Below, piece by piece: positions 35,979-45,399 of a stretch of 64,000 nt of DNA. The notes under the pieces are model-generated. The model made no database searches and had not been told where the DNA came from. It was given only the letters and a program-made list of their open reading frames with translations. The stretch's first letter is position 1. Each line of letters opens with the position of its first letter. The stretch spans positions 8,609,860-8,673,859 of the forward strand of contig CM061130.1 of the NCBI GenBank assembly GCA_030789695.1, read 5' to 3'. This DNA comes from Scilla litardierei. Lineage: Eukaryota; Streptophyta; Magnoliopsida; Asparagales; Asparagaceae. The translations under genes and the position numbers were made by a program.

Positions 35979-38226
35979 TTAGACCTTTGGAAGCCAAGTC
36001 CAATTGGACTTAGACTTCCCCACATAATTTCTATTATGCACAACATCCGAAAAATAAGCATTCATGTAAACTTGTTTTTCATCCATGCTTGTGTCCTTTG
36101 GGCTCCAAATAGTGAAAATCTTGGGAGCACTCATCCTATTGGATGCATGCATGCGTTGCTTGTTTCTACGTGATGCATGTCGTGGATAGGCATAAGGAAC
36201 ATGATGGAATGGTGCATGTGGATAATTATTCATATGATGTTGTGAGTGAACATATGCATGTGTGGGAACACGTGCGTGAGGGTGTCTCACATGGTGTGCA
36301 CGTGCCCGAGAATGTGTTGCATAAAAATCATCATATGTGTAAGCCGGTGGAGTAGGACGTGTGTTCCTACGTGGCATAGTATTGGTGTACATATAAGCAT
36401 GCCCCTTCTTTGGAGGTCCACCCAAAGTGGGTTTCTTTCCGAAAGAGGGTGTGGACGAGGTGGAAGCACCATTGGTAGAAGAACTACCAATAGAGTGTTT
36501 GCTACCACTCGTTGAGTCACCGGAAGTTGGCCTAACAAAAGTAGTGGCCGATTTGGATGAACATCCCATCGTATACCCCAAGCCAATGTGGTGATTGGCC
36601 GGAAGTAAGTCACTTAGGATTTTATCCAAATGGTCCTTACCCTTATTGAATTTATTAATTCGGCCTAATGTGTTCTCATATTTCTCGGTGAGAGAACGCA
36701 TAGAAGTATCCAAGTTGGATACTTGCGATGTGAGCACATAAACACGAGATTTAAGATTCTCATTCTCAATACTCAAAGTCGAGTTTTGAGAATTCAAATC
36801 CGCTATCTTGTGATCCTCGGATCTTCAATGCTAACATGTTCGAGTTGAGTCTTGAGATTAATAATCTCATTCCTCAACCCTTCAATAACAGTGTCGTTGT
36901 TGTTGATGATAGTTTTAGGCGAGGTTTGAATGCTATCTAGGTCATCTTTTACTTTAGTATACCTATTTACTAATTTAGTATACTTAGACCATAATTGAGA
37001 ATTAGCATTCCTAAGGTCATCCATATTTACCTCATCGCCTTCGTCGTCACTATCATCAGAAGAGGAGGATCCTTGATCATGCTCCTCTCTTGCCATGAAG
37101 CACATGTGCGCTTGCTCCACTTGCTCATCGTCCGACTCTCCGCTTGAGGAATCCTCGGAGTCGGTGAATGTTGCTCCGACAAGTCCCTTTTTGTTCCCTT
37201 TCTTGTACTTCTTGGACTTATCGAATTTCGGCGCCTTCCACTTCTCTTTTTGCTTATTTAGAGGACACTCCGCTTTCATGTGTCCTGGCTTATTGCACTT
37301 GAAACACAAAGGAGAGGAAGAGGCGTTAAAAGAACCAAATTTAGCTTTGTTCTTATAGTTACCTTTTCGGAAAAAACGGTTGAACTTCTTGGCCATGAGT
37401 GCCATGGACTCCAAGTCCATCTCGTTTCCGAGTCTTCATCATCGGTTGATGTGGATGTGGATGGAGCGGCCTTGAAAGCAATAGCCTTCTTCTTTGGCTC
37501 GTCTTGCTTTAGGTAAGACTTCATCTTTTCCTACAATTTTAGCTTGCTATCCTTGCGTACCTCGTATGACATTAAAGTACCCATTAGTTGAACTACGGTG
37601 TACTTGTTCATGTCATTACCTTCCTCGATGGCGAAGGTACGCTTTTCCCAAGAAGAAGGAAGTCCTTCGATAAGCTTCGAACACTTCTCCTTTTGGGTGT
37701 AGGTTTTGCCGAGAGCTTCCAACTCGTTTATGATGTCGACGAAACGAGCGTAATACTCCTTTATCTTCTCGCCCTGTTGCATATGAAATATTTCGTAATC
37801 TTTGTTAACAACTACGAGTTTAGAGTCTCTTACCCTACTCGTCCCTTCATATAGTATGAGAAGTGAGTTTCAAATTTGATATGCACTCTTACATGTGCAT
37901 ATCTTATTGAAGTCCTCGGGCTCCAATGCGCATTGCAAGGTGTTCATTGCCTTGGCATTGCTTACCTCCGCGGCGACCTCCGCGGTTGTCCATTTCTCAA
38001 AGTCTTCTTCGGCGGGCTCGACGTATTCCTTCATCGTGGTCCTCCATAGAGATGCACTCCGGAGGAAGGTTTCCATCCGGCATTTCCAGTACCCGTAGTT
38101 GGTACCGTTGAAGAATGGAGGCCTCGTAGAGGAATGTCCTTCCATCACCGAAGATGCTCCTTCACGGTTCCTGAAGGTGCCATAGTCGGAAGGTGGACGC
38201 ACGGTCTTGTTGTCGTTGGCAGACAT
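35979..38226 (-). pseudogene. SIRE-like gag, broken
   Basis: Starts at ATG 38226, about 10 bp after the primer-binding site. The N-terminal part has FFNGTNYGYWKCRMETFL, typical of Copia gag (DUF4219/UBN2 type). A middle part has GEKIKEYYARFVDIINELEA. A CCHC zinc knuckle CFKCNKPGHMKAEC lies near 37280-37321, followed by an acidic Ser/Asp-rich stretch, a coiled-coil-like region and a His/Arg/Tyr-rich tail ending GKSKSNWTWLPK. Stops near 37870 and 37531 and shifts near 37430 and 36800 break it. Nucleic-acid packaging is the expected former role. Confidence 0.9.
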
Positions 38227-38236
38227 AGCTAAGTAT

Positions 38237-38253
38237 CTGGCTTTGATACCAAA
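38237..38253 (-). other. Primer-binding site, initiator tRNA-Met type
   Basis: On the minus strand TTTGGTATCAAAGCCAG follows the LTR end CATTACA. It is a close match to TGGTATCAGAGC, the site complementary to the 3' end of initiator tRNA-Met used by most plant Copia elements. Confidence 0.92.
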
Positions 38254-38996
38254 TGTAATGCCCTACAAGCTACTGCATAAGTACTAGAGGGGGGGTGAAT
38301 AGTACTTTAAAAATAAAGATGAGTATAATTCCTAATTATAGTGCAAACAACTACCAAATCAATTTGCGGAAGCTTAAATTGAAGACAACAACAAAATAAA
38401 CAATGCTAACAAATGATATTACTAGGTTCGGATCCACCCAAGTCTCCCCGACTTGTTCCCGGTGATCCTACGTCCCAACCACCCGGATCCCCTCCGGATA
38501 CTTGAGTTAGAAACACTAACTCAAGATTTCCACTATGAAATACTTGTGAAAAACCTTCACAAGTCAAATCATACACAAAGTAATTTGTGACTCCCACAAC
38601 CCGGGATCACAATCACTCTCACAACCGAGAGTGAAAACTTACAATATGAAATTGAAATGAAATAAGAAACTTCTTGCGACAAAATACCTATGCCTTGAGT
38701 AATGCTTACGAATTATGGCAAGGATGATTTTGAGGAAGAAGAAGTGGCACCAAACCCTAGCTCCAAGATGTAGATCAGCGATGGAGAGCTATGGGGATGT
38801 TGGTGACCTAGAATCAAGCACTTGGCTTGGAAGGCTTCACACTCAATGAATCTCTCTTTGGAAGTAAGAGTGAGGAGAGATTATTGAATGGAATGAAAGA
38901 GCTTTGAATGAGCTTGGAATGATTTCTCTTGATCTCTAAACTTGCAATAATATCAGCCTTGACTGCAATGAATGCAGCCCAACAAGTATTTATAGG

Positions 38997-39051
<55 letters not shown>

Positions 39052-39836
39052 GTTTCAATTAAAGCTCCAACGGCTCTTTTCTGAACCCAACTAGTCGGTC
39101 AAAGAACAACCACCGACCGACTAGTTCATCAACTAGTCGGTCGGTCAATCAACGTATACCGACTAATGAGTGAACAGAGAAAAGATCAAAGCACAGACAT
39201 AAGGAACTAGTCGGTCCAAGAAGAGTAGCTGACCGACTAGTTTCATAACTAGTCGGTCGGTCACACAACTGAGACCGACTAACAGATAAAGCTGAAGTCT
39301 GAGCAGAAATAGACTTAGTCGGTCCAAGAACAAATGTTGACCGACTAATTCACCAACTAGTCGGTCGCCAAATGAGCATAGACCGACTAACGATAAACAG
39401 TAAGTTAGGTGAAAAATTGGTATGTACAGTAAAACTAAACTAGTCGGTCCAAGAAGGAAAGTTGACCGACTAGTTTCATCAACTAGTCGGTCGATCAATG
39501 AACACAGACCAACTAAAGATAAACAGTAGCTCAGGCTCAAAAGTGCATGTACAGGGAAAGCTCAACTAGTCGGTCACAGAAGCATCACTGACCGACTAGT
39601 TCACAAACTAGTCGGTCGGTGAGTCAACTTAGACCGACTAACTGTAAACAGTAAAGAGCTTGAAAATGACTGAGAAGAACTAGTCGGTCCAAGAAGCTTT
39701 GCCGACCGACTAGATCACCATCTAGTCGGTCAGTTCTTCTTCTTGAACCAACTAACATGCACAAGAAGTCGCGAATCGAAGCACGAAGCTTCGGGAAAGA
39801 TTGTATGGACTTCTACTAAGATCCTAGAGCTAAGAT
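38254..39836 (-). mobile_element. 5' LTR of the SIRE-like element, outer end missing
   Basis: Matches 27298-29184 from the inner end but stops at TAAGATAT; the outer ~304 bp, including the TGTTGG terminus, are absent. In place of the missing end the 83-bp host sequence follows directly. The retained part still has the TATA box (39004-38998) and the palindromic array. Confidence 0.95.
39080..39755. repeat. ACTAGTCGGTC palindromic array in the truncated LTR
   Basis: Sister copy of the six-unit array at 28120-28790, with only scattered differences such as one extra T near 39475 and one changed GACCAACTAA near 39507. Confidence 0.95.
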
Positions 39837-39919
39837 ATGCATTCCCGTATGAAGCCAGTCGCTAAAGCACGGGTCTATATAGGGATGTGTTAGACGAGCA
39901 TGATAACGGAAGTCTAACG
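39837..39919. repeat. 83-bp flanking direct repeat, right copy
   Basis: Exact copy of 27215-27297. It begins right at the truncated end of the LTR, where the bases ATG are shared between LTR and host sequence. Confidence 0.97.
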
Positions 39920-40286
39920 CTCGTTTCCATCTCCGGATGCGACACTCCTACCCCAATCTATTGTCCGACGAAGGACCATTTGTCTGACGAAGGGCCTAGC
40001 GGAGAATCCCGAACGCCTTAGACGTTTAATATTTAGTTAATTCCACTTCTCACAACCAACCAATCAATTCCAACGTGACAACCCGACCACACATTATCCT
40101 CCTTCCACAAAAAGCTAAGTGTTAGACGATCGCCTCCCTAGAGTTCGACATTCTATAAATACTTAACGTATCGTGCACTTGCGGTGACCCGTCCGTCTTC
40201 GCGGGCGAGGAACAGTAACACATGAAGGTAACCAAAAAGTTAAATTATCAAAATCTTCTCTTTATGTTGGTAGGTACGAACAATTT

Positions 40287-41321
40287 ATGATGGAGAAGGG
40301 GGTGAGCATAACAGAGATGTACACGCGGTTTACGGAGATCGTCAAAACACTTGCGGGATTGGGAAAGAAGTACACACAAGAAGATCATGTATGCAAGGTC
40401 CTTAGACCCCTCACTCTCGAATGGCAATCCAAAGCTTCGACCATTGAAGAGGGCAACGACACTTCAAAGCTAATCTTGGAGGAGCTCATCAGCAATCTAA
40501 TGGCATATGAACTCCAATTGCAAGAGAGAAAGACCAAGGAGCACGGTGAAAAGAAGAAGAATATCGCATTCAAATCCACATCGAATATGGAGGAATTTGA
40601 TGATGAAGTCAAAGATGAAATGGAGAAACAAATGGCACTCATCTCCAACATATTAAAGAAAATCATCAAATCACGTAAGTCTCAAAACCAAAATTTTAAT
40701 TCTACTAACGAACCTATTTGCTATGAATGTAATAGGCCTGGTCACATGAAGAAGGAGTGTCCACTAAAGAAAAACAGAGACAAGAGAATGAAGTCGTACA
40801 AGGGCAAAAGGCCAAATAGAAAAGCTTTAGCGGCTTGGGATATAAGCGATGAAGAGGATTCAGATAGCTCATCATCATCCGAAAGTGAAGGAGACGCAAG
40901 TAAAAGAAATGAGATGTCATATATGTGCTTCATGGCACGTAGAGATCCCATGGTAAATTCTAACACTAACTCTAGTGATAGCGATAGTAGCAATGATGAG
41001 GACCTTGATTATGAGAAGGAGTTTCATAGGCTTTATGCTAAATATGAGGAAATACTTAGAGAGCTTTTAACTCTCAAAAAGAAGCATAAATCTTGTGGAA
41101 CTAATTCTCCTAATCTTGAGCTAGAAAAGATTAGAGAAGAAAACATAAAATTGATTATTAAAAATAAAGATCTAGTAGAAAAGAATAGATTGCTTTACCT
41201 AGAATATAAAGAGGTAGGAAATAGGTTTAGAGACTTAGAAAAGAACATGACCGCTATTAAGGCAAAGCACGAGGACTTGGTTAATAATATTGCTAAATTT
41301 CTCACAAAGACCATTAACTAG
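40287..41321 (+). CDS. Copia gag (truncated element), open frame
   Basis: 344 residues from the first ATG in frame. Coherent gag sequence continues upstream of it to about 40250, so the ATG is internal to the ancestral gene. Residues 1-80 match the UBN2-type gag domain (EMYTRFTEIVKTLAGLGKKY). A CCHC zinc knuckle CYECNRPGHMKKEC is at residues 145-158. A Ser/Asp/Glu-rich part (185-240) and a Leu/Lys/Glu-rich probable coiled coil (245-344) follow. It binds nucleic acid in the virus-like particle of intact elements. The frame has no stop, unlike most neighbours, but no pol follows. Whether it is expressed is unknown. Confidence 0.85.
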   Translation: MMEKGVSITEMYTRFTEIVKTLAGLGKKYTQEDHVCKVLRPLTLEWQSKASTIEEGNDTSKLILEELISNLMAYELQLQERKTKEHGEKKKNIAFKSTSNMEEFDDEVKDEMEKQMALISNILKKIIKSRKSQNQNFNSTNEPICYECNRPGHMKKECPLKKNRDKRMKSYKGKRPNRKALAAWDISDEEDSDSSSSSESEGDASKRNEMSYMCFMARRDPMVNSNTNSSDSDSSNDEDLDYEKEFHRLYAKYEEILRELLTLKKKHKSCGTNSPNLELEKIREENIKLIIKNKDLVEKNRLLYLEYKEVGNRFRDLEKNMTAIKAKHEDLVNNIAKFLTKTIN

Positions 41322-42041
41322 CCGACATGGCTTAGGTTACAATGTGGCTACTCAAAATGCTAGGATTTCTCAACATCAAGCTAGAGTTCCTAAAACTGAA
41401 AATGGATATGTTAAAGTTTGGATTCCCAAAATTGGAACCGTCCAAATGAAAGACAATTACATTTCTAGTTTTATAAACAACATTCATTTTTGTAGAGATT
41501 ATAGATTTTCTTATGGGAAATCAAAACCCAAATGGGTTTGGTTCCATATTGGTTGATATTTATTATTATGTATGACTAATCTCATGGACTCAAAAGAAAA
41601 GAGTACCAAAATCTGGATTTTTGTATGTACTCACATTTTTCAACGGATTAGTAGAGGATCTCCCAATGAATCTCAAGATATATGCATGGATTAAGGGGAG
41701 ACCCAACTTCAATGATGCTAACATTAAGGGGGGAGCATATGCAAGAAAAATTTATTTTAATAAAAAAGGCATTTTTTTAACACTTGGTGTTAGAGCTTTG
41801 TCTCATAAGATGTATTTTTTCATTAGCACTTATATTTCTCTTGGCATCATACACATGTTGATATTGAGTCACATACACTCCGAGAGAGAGATATGTATGG
41901 GAAAATAATTTTTTTGGGTTTTATATTTAATTTGTTTTACCTTTTTAATGATGCCAAAGGGGGAAAGAGAATATAATATGCACACATGCATTGCATAGTT
42001 TTTAATGTTTTTATGTTTGTATGCAATATATTGTCATCATC
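41322..42041 (+). other. Remnant between gag and polypurine tract
   Basis: A short stretch (to about 41556) still reads as the end of the gag-like linker with VKVWIPKIG and KPKWVW. After that there is no recognisable protease, integrase, RT or RNase H, so about 4 kb of pol expected for the family is missing. The rest is T-rich non-coding sequence. Confidence 0.6.
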
Positions 42042-42055
42042 AAAAAGGGGAAGAT
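42042..42055 (+). other. Polypurine tract of the truncated Copia element
   Basis: AAAAAGGGGAAGAT preceded by CATCATC, directly before TGTTTGATATTG. Same arrangement as in the SIRE-like element. Confidence 0.85.
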
Positions 42056-43799
42056 TGTTTGATATTGAGTATCCACCCCGTGGTTATTTTGATAATGAGC
42101 AACATATTATGGTACTAATGCTTTTCATTGACATTGTGTATAGAAATCATATCATGAATATAGGTGATGAAGCATATGATGGAGAAGCTTAATCAAAAAG
42201 TGCAAAGCATGGATTCAAGAGATGAAAGCTAAGAGCAAGCATGATAAACCATTCTCAAGGACATTGGAGAACAAAAGCTAAATGAATCCAAGAGAAACGA
42301 AGAATTAGAATTTTGGCTTGGTGTAAGTGTTTAGTATATGAAAGCTCTTGATAAAGCCACACACACGTAGAATATTCCAAAAATGACTTTAAAATGTTTT
42401 TAAAATGTGTTAAAATGTTTTAAATTAGTATATAATTAATTATAAATATTTTCAAAGTATTTTTATGTAGAAAAACTCAAGTTTCAGGAAATAGCCGACT
42501 ATCTTAAACAGATAGCCGACTATCTACAGTCAGATTTTTACCCAGAACTCTCGGGTTTTGAAATAGCCTACTAGTTTCGAAAATAGACGACTATCTGAGT
42601 AGATAGCCTGCTATCTGGGTCAACTTTCAGCTTTTAAGGAAATTTTGATTTTAAATTAACTAGTCGTTTGAGAAGATTTTTTGGGCTGATTTTGTGCTAA
42701 TTTTAAGCTATTTTTTACTCTATAAATAGCCAAACTTTCAGAGGTTTTTAGACATCAAATCATTCATTTCAAAATCATTATATTGCACAAAAGTTCTCAA
42801 TGCTCTCTCATTTTTTGGAAGTCTTTTTAGGCATTGTTCAAATTTTTGTGCGGAAAATTATTTGCCGAGTTTATTTATCTTATTGGCCTAACACTAAATT
42901 TATTTGATCTCCAAAGCTTATAGCATTTATTTTAGAGATTCAAACTTCAAGTTTACATTTTTGATCTTTGTGTTTGCTCACTTATGTTCTTTCAAAGATC
43001 AAGTCTTGAATATTGATCTCTATAAATCTCAAGTGCTAATCTTTTAGAAAATCAATTTCATTGATCAAGTTTATGTTTAACATTCAATATTTTATTTGAT
43101 CAAAAGAATTTCAATTTCTTTTAGCCACGATATTCACTCACATATACATTGGTTATAAGAATTTTGTGAGTTCATTAAATCTTGTTTTAATCTCTGTTTT
43201 TGGATTTAAACCAAGTTTATTTTTGATCTCTCAAGCTTCTAAAAGATTTTCATATTTGAGATCAAATTCACTCCTATAGCAATCACATACACAAGGGCTT
43301 CATCAAGCAGCTAAAGGTATTTGTAAATCTTCAAATGTTGTAAGTAACTCTTGCTTGGGCTTTAGGAAGATGGATTTCTTCATTGTATGTGAGGATTTGT
43401 AAATCCTAGTTGGAGGCTAGGTGGTGAGTAAACTCTTGTTGTAGGCAATGAGTTTGTAAAAGTCATTGGCTTGTGAAGCAATGGAAAATCATCATTAGAA
43501 GTGTGGTGGTTTGTACTATTTACCGAAAATAGTGGATTAAAGCTCGACAAAGATTCGGGGACTGGACGTACCCAAGTTGTGGGGAACAATGATAAAACTC
43601 TGTGAGTTTGCAATTGTGATTTATTCACTTGCATTTACATTCCACTGCTTATCTTTATTATTGAAAGTATTTGTTGACTAAGATTAATATTAGGTAATTC
43701 TATATTAATCTAAGTGAGAATTCTAGAGGTAAAATTTTATTTTCTGAAAACACTATTCCCCCCCCCCCAGTGTTCTCTTTGCCATCTCAGGTCCCAACA
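42056..43799 (+). mobile_element. 3' LTR of the truncated Copia element
   Basis: Begins TGTTTGATATTGAG and ends GGTCCCAACA, about 1.74 kb. The TATA box is TATAAATAGC at 42721-42730. A short palindromic array precedes it. A poly-C run lies at 43758-43769 close to the end. No second copy is in the window, so the right border rests on the ACA end alone. Confidence 0.75.
42483..42625. repeat. GATAGCCGACTATC palindromic array
   Basis: Five or six copies of (A)GATAGCCGACTATCT or variants (ATAGACGACTATCTG, GATAGCCTGCTATCT), each nearly self-complementary. It lies in U3, ending about 95 bp before the TATA box. Confidence 0.88.
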
Positions 43800-45212
43800 C
43801 CAATTACGATTCTGGATGAAAAAAAAATGAATAGCTGATCTTTCTTCAAGATGATTCAAATTAGGGACAGAGTTGGAGCCTTATGTTCTATAAGCCATAA
43901 CTTTCAACATAATTGTTTAAAAATTATGATTTTTGTTAATCTGAAAACATATATGAGTCATTTACAGATTTTATTTAGTAACATACATCAAATTCCAACT
44001 GTAGATTGATGATAATTGCCATTCTTTTGGGACATTGGGAAGGATGTGTGCTAATGACAAGTAATGTAAACTTGAAATGTTAGTAGCATAAACATGAAAT
44101 GTTAACATGATAATTGGAAAATACACATGGGGTGGGGTAACTCATTGTCTCGAGGGAGAAAAGGCAATTGGGTCATCACATCGTGCTTAGTGTTCACACC
44201 TTCTAACACCAGAGGGTGGGGTTAAAGATTAGTGTCACTGCCTTCAGACGTATATGCGGGGTTGTGGTTACCCGGGTGAGCGCCCCTTAGGTACGGATGA
44301 CGCCAAAAATGAAAGAAAGGATGCCCTCGGACATGAGTCACACATAGGTTGCTAATACTTTATTGACATGTCATCGATAGAAATGTGCAAATAAATACAT
44401 ACTACTCTCTTGTCTACCATGCCATTAATTCTTCGTGATTAGCTTACTCCATATGTGTCTGCTAGCGCATGTTAGACTTTATATGTTATCATGTTCTTAA
44501 GTTCCTTAATTTAGTTATGAAACCACAAGATCCGATAGCTTGTTAGTATTTTCATTTTCCTGATATTAGGTTGTCAATTTCATTTCATACCATATCATTC
44601 TCCTGTTAAAACATAATTAAATGAAATGGGTGCTTGGGAACCTAAATGAGATTCCTCACTAACATGCAGTGTAATTGTTTAACCAAATTAACGGAGGAAC
44701 TAGGAAATGAAACTTTGATGTCTGGTAAAGATGAGAACAAGTACACCATTTGATTACTTGTGCAAGCCTATTGGATTGCCCAAAGATGATTGATATTAAC
44801 AAGGCCTACCCAACAAACTACCACAGTCGGCACTGTGATATGACGCTAGTATGCATGCACAAGGAATATGGTAGGCTTTCAGGCATTGAATGATTGAAGC
44901 GCCTGAACCGGGAGCACACCCAGATTCATTCATTGTACGCTGTCGGACAGAGCTGCAGAGTTTTCAACCAGCTTCTGACGTTGCCACCTGCAACAGTCGT
45001 TGTTTGCGCATGTCTGAGGAAGTATCTAGTCGTGCACTAAAGTTTGGCCGATATTACCGGTCGCCTTGAATGAGTGCCTAGCCATCATGACGTGACTTCC
45101 ACATTGCTTTAATCACCGTCTTGGTAGGAGGCCTAAATACACCTCAACACTGTCACTCTGACTGACTTCTGACTTGGTAATGCATTAAGCAATCATATCT
45201 CCTTCTATCATT
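43800..45212. other. Intergenic sequence, no gene seen
   Basis: No supported coding or RNA gene. A GC-richer stretch at 44120-44300 (GTTACCCGGGTGAGCGCCCC and neighbours) has the look of a degraded chromovirus LTR fragment, but this is weak. Confidence 0.4.
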
Positions 45213-45220
45213 AAAAAATA

Positions 45221-45391
45221 GATGAAGACTATCTGCACCTCAAAAAATGAGGTGCATGTAATGATTGCCATCATAAACAGTAAAATTGAATATTAAACTG
45301 TGTCCATTCACAATCTCTCTAATATATTTTACCTTTTTTAGAAAACCATCCTTAACTGCACCTCATTTTTGAGGTGCAGTTAGTCCTCATC
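45221..45391. mobile_element. MITE with 8-bp target duplication, 171 bp
   Basis: Inverted ends of about 36 bp start GATGARGACTAWCTGCACC. The element is flanked by the identical 8-bp AAAAAATA (45213-45220 and 45392-45399). Each inverted end contains its own small palindrome, TGCACCTCA, 4-5 bases, TGAGGTGCA. It has no coding capacity. The 8-bp duplication suggests hAT, though the long ends could also fit a Mutator-like family. Confidence 0.88.
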
Positions 45392-45399
45392 AAAAAATA

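Larger units (their letters stand above)
27298..39836 (-). mobile_element. SIRE-like Copia element with env-position ORF, 12.5 kb
   Basis: Minus-strand Copia element. Read 5' to 3' on its own strand: truncated 5' LTR (39836-38254), primer-binding site, gag, protease-integrase-RT-RNase H, a palindromic array, an ORF in the envelope position, non-coding sequence, polypurine tract and an intact 3' LTR (29184-27298). Size, tRNA-Met primer site, polypurine tract, gag type and the extra 3' ORF fit the SIRE/Maximus branch. All genes have stops or frameshifts even though the LTRs remain very similar. Confidence 0.92.
23956..40220 (+). mobile_element. LTR of the Athila-type host element, split by two insertions
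   Basis: The LTR starts TGTTGTGTCC after a polypurine tract and its pieces are 23956-24603, 26404-27297 and 39920-40220, about 1.84 kb once the inserts are discounted. Continuity across the first insert is shown by the inverted motif pair seen complete at 24509-24543. Continuity across the second is shown by 83 bp present on both sides. The TATA box is TATATAAA at 26576-26583. The end AACAGTAACA is set by comparison with the related solo LTR (24604-26398): in both, the end falls 43-48 bp after CTTGCGGT. Confidence 0.7.
40221..43799 (+). mobile_element. 5'-truncated Copia element with gag and 3' LTR
   Basis: Lacks its 5' LTR, the first part of gag and all recognisable pol. It retains most of gag, a 0.5-kb non-coding tail, a polypurine tract and a 3' LTR. 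Gag type, polypurine tract and the WIPKIG / GKSKPKWVW segments near 41420-41550 resemble the SIRE-like element, so a related branch is likely. The exact left border lies between 40221 and about 40250. Confidence 0.8.

Noticed and set aside
44120..44300. Chromovirus LTR fragment
   Set aside because: Only a loose compositional likeness to 10240-10330; too weak to annotate as an element.
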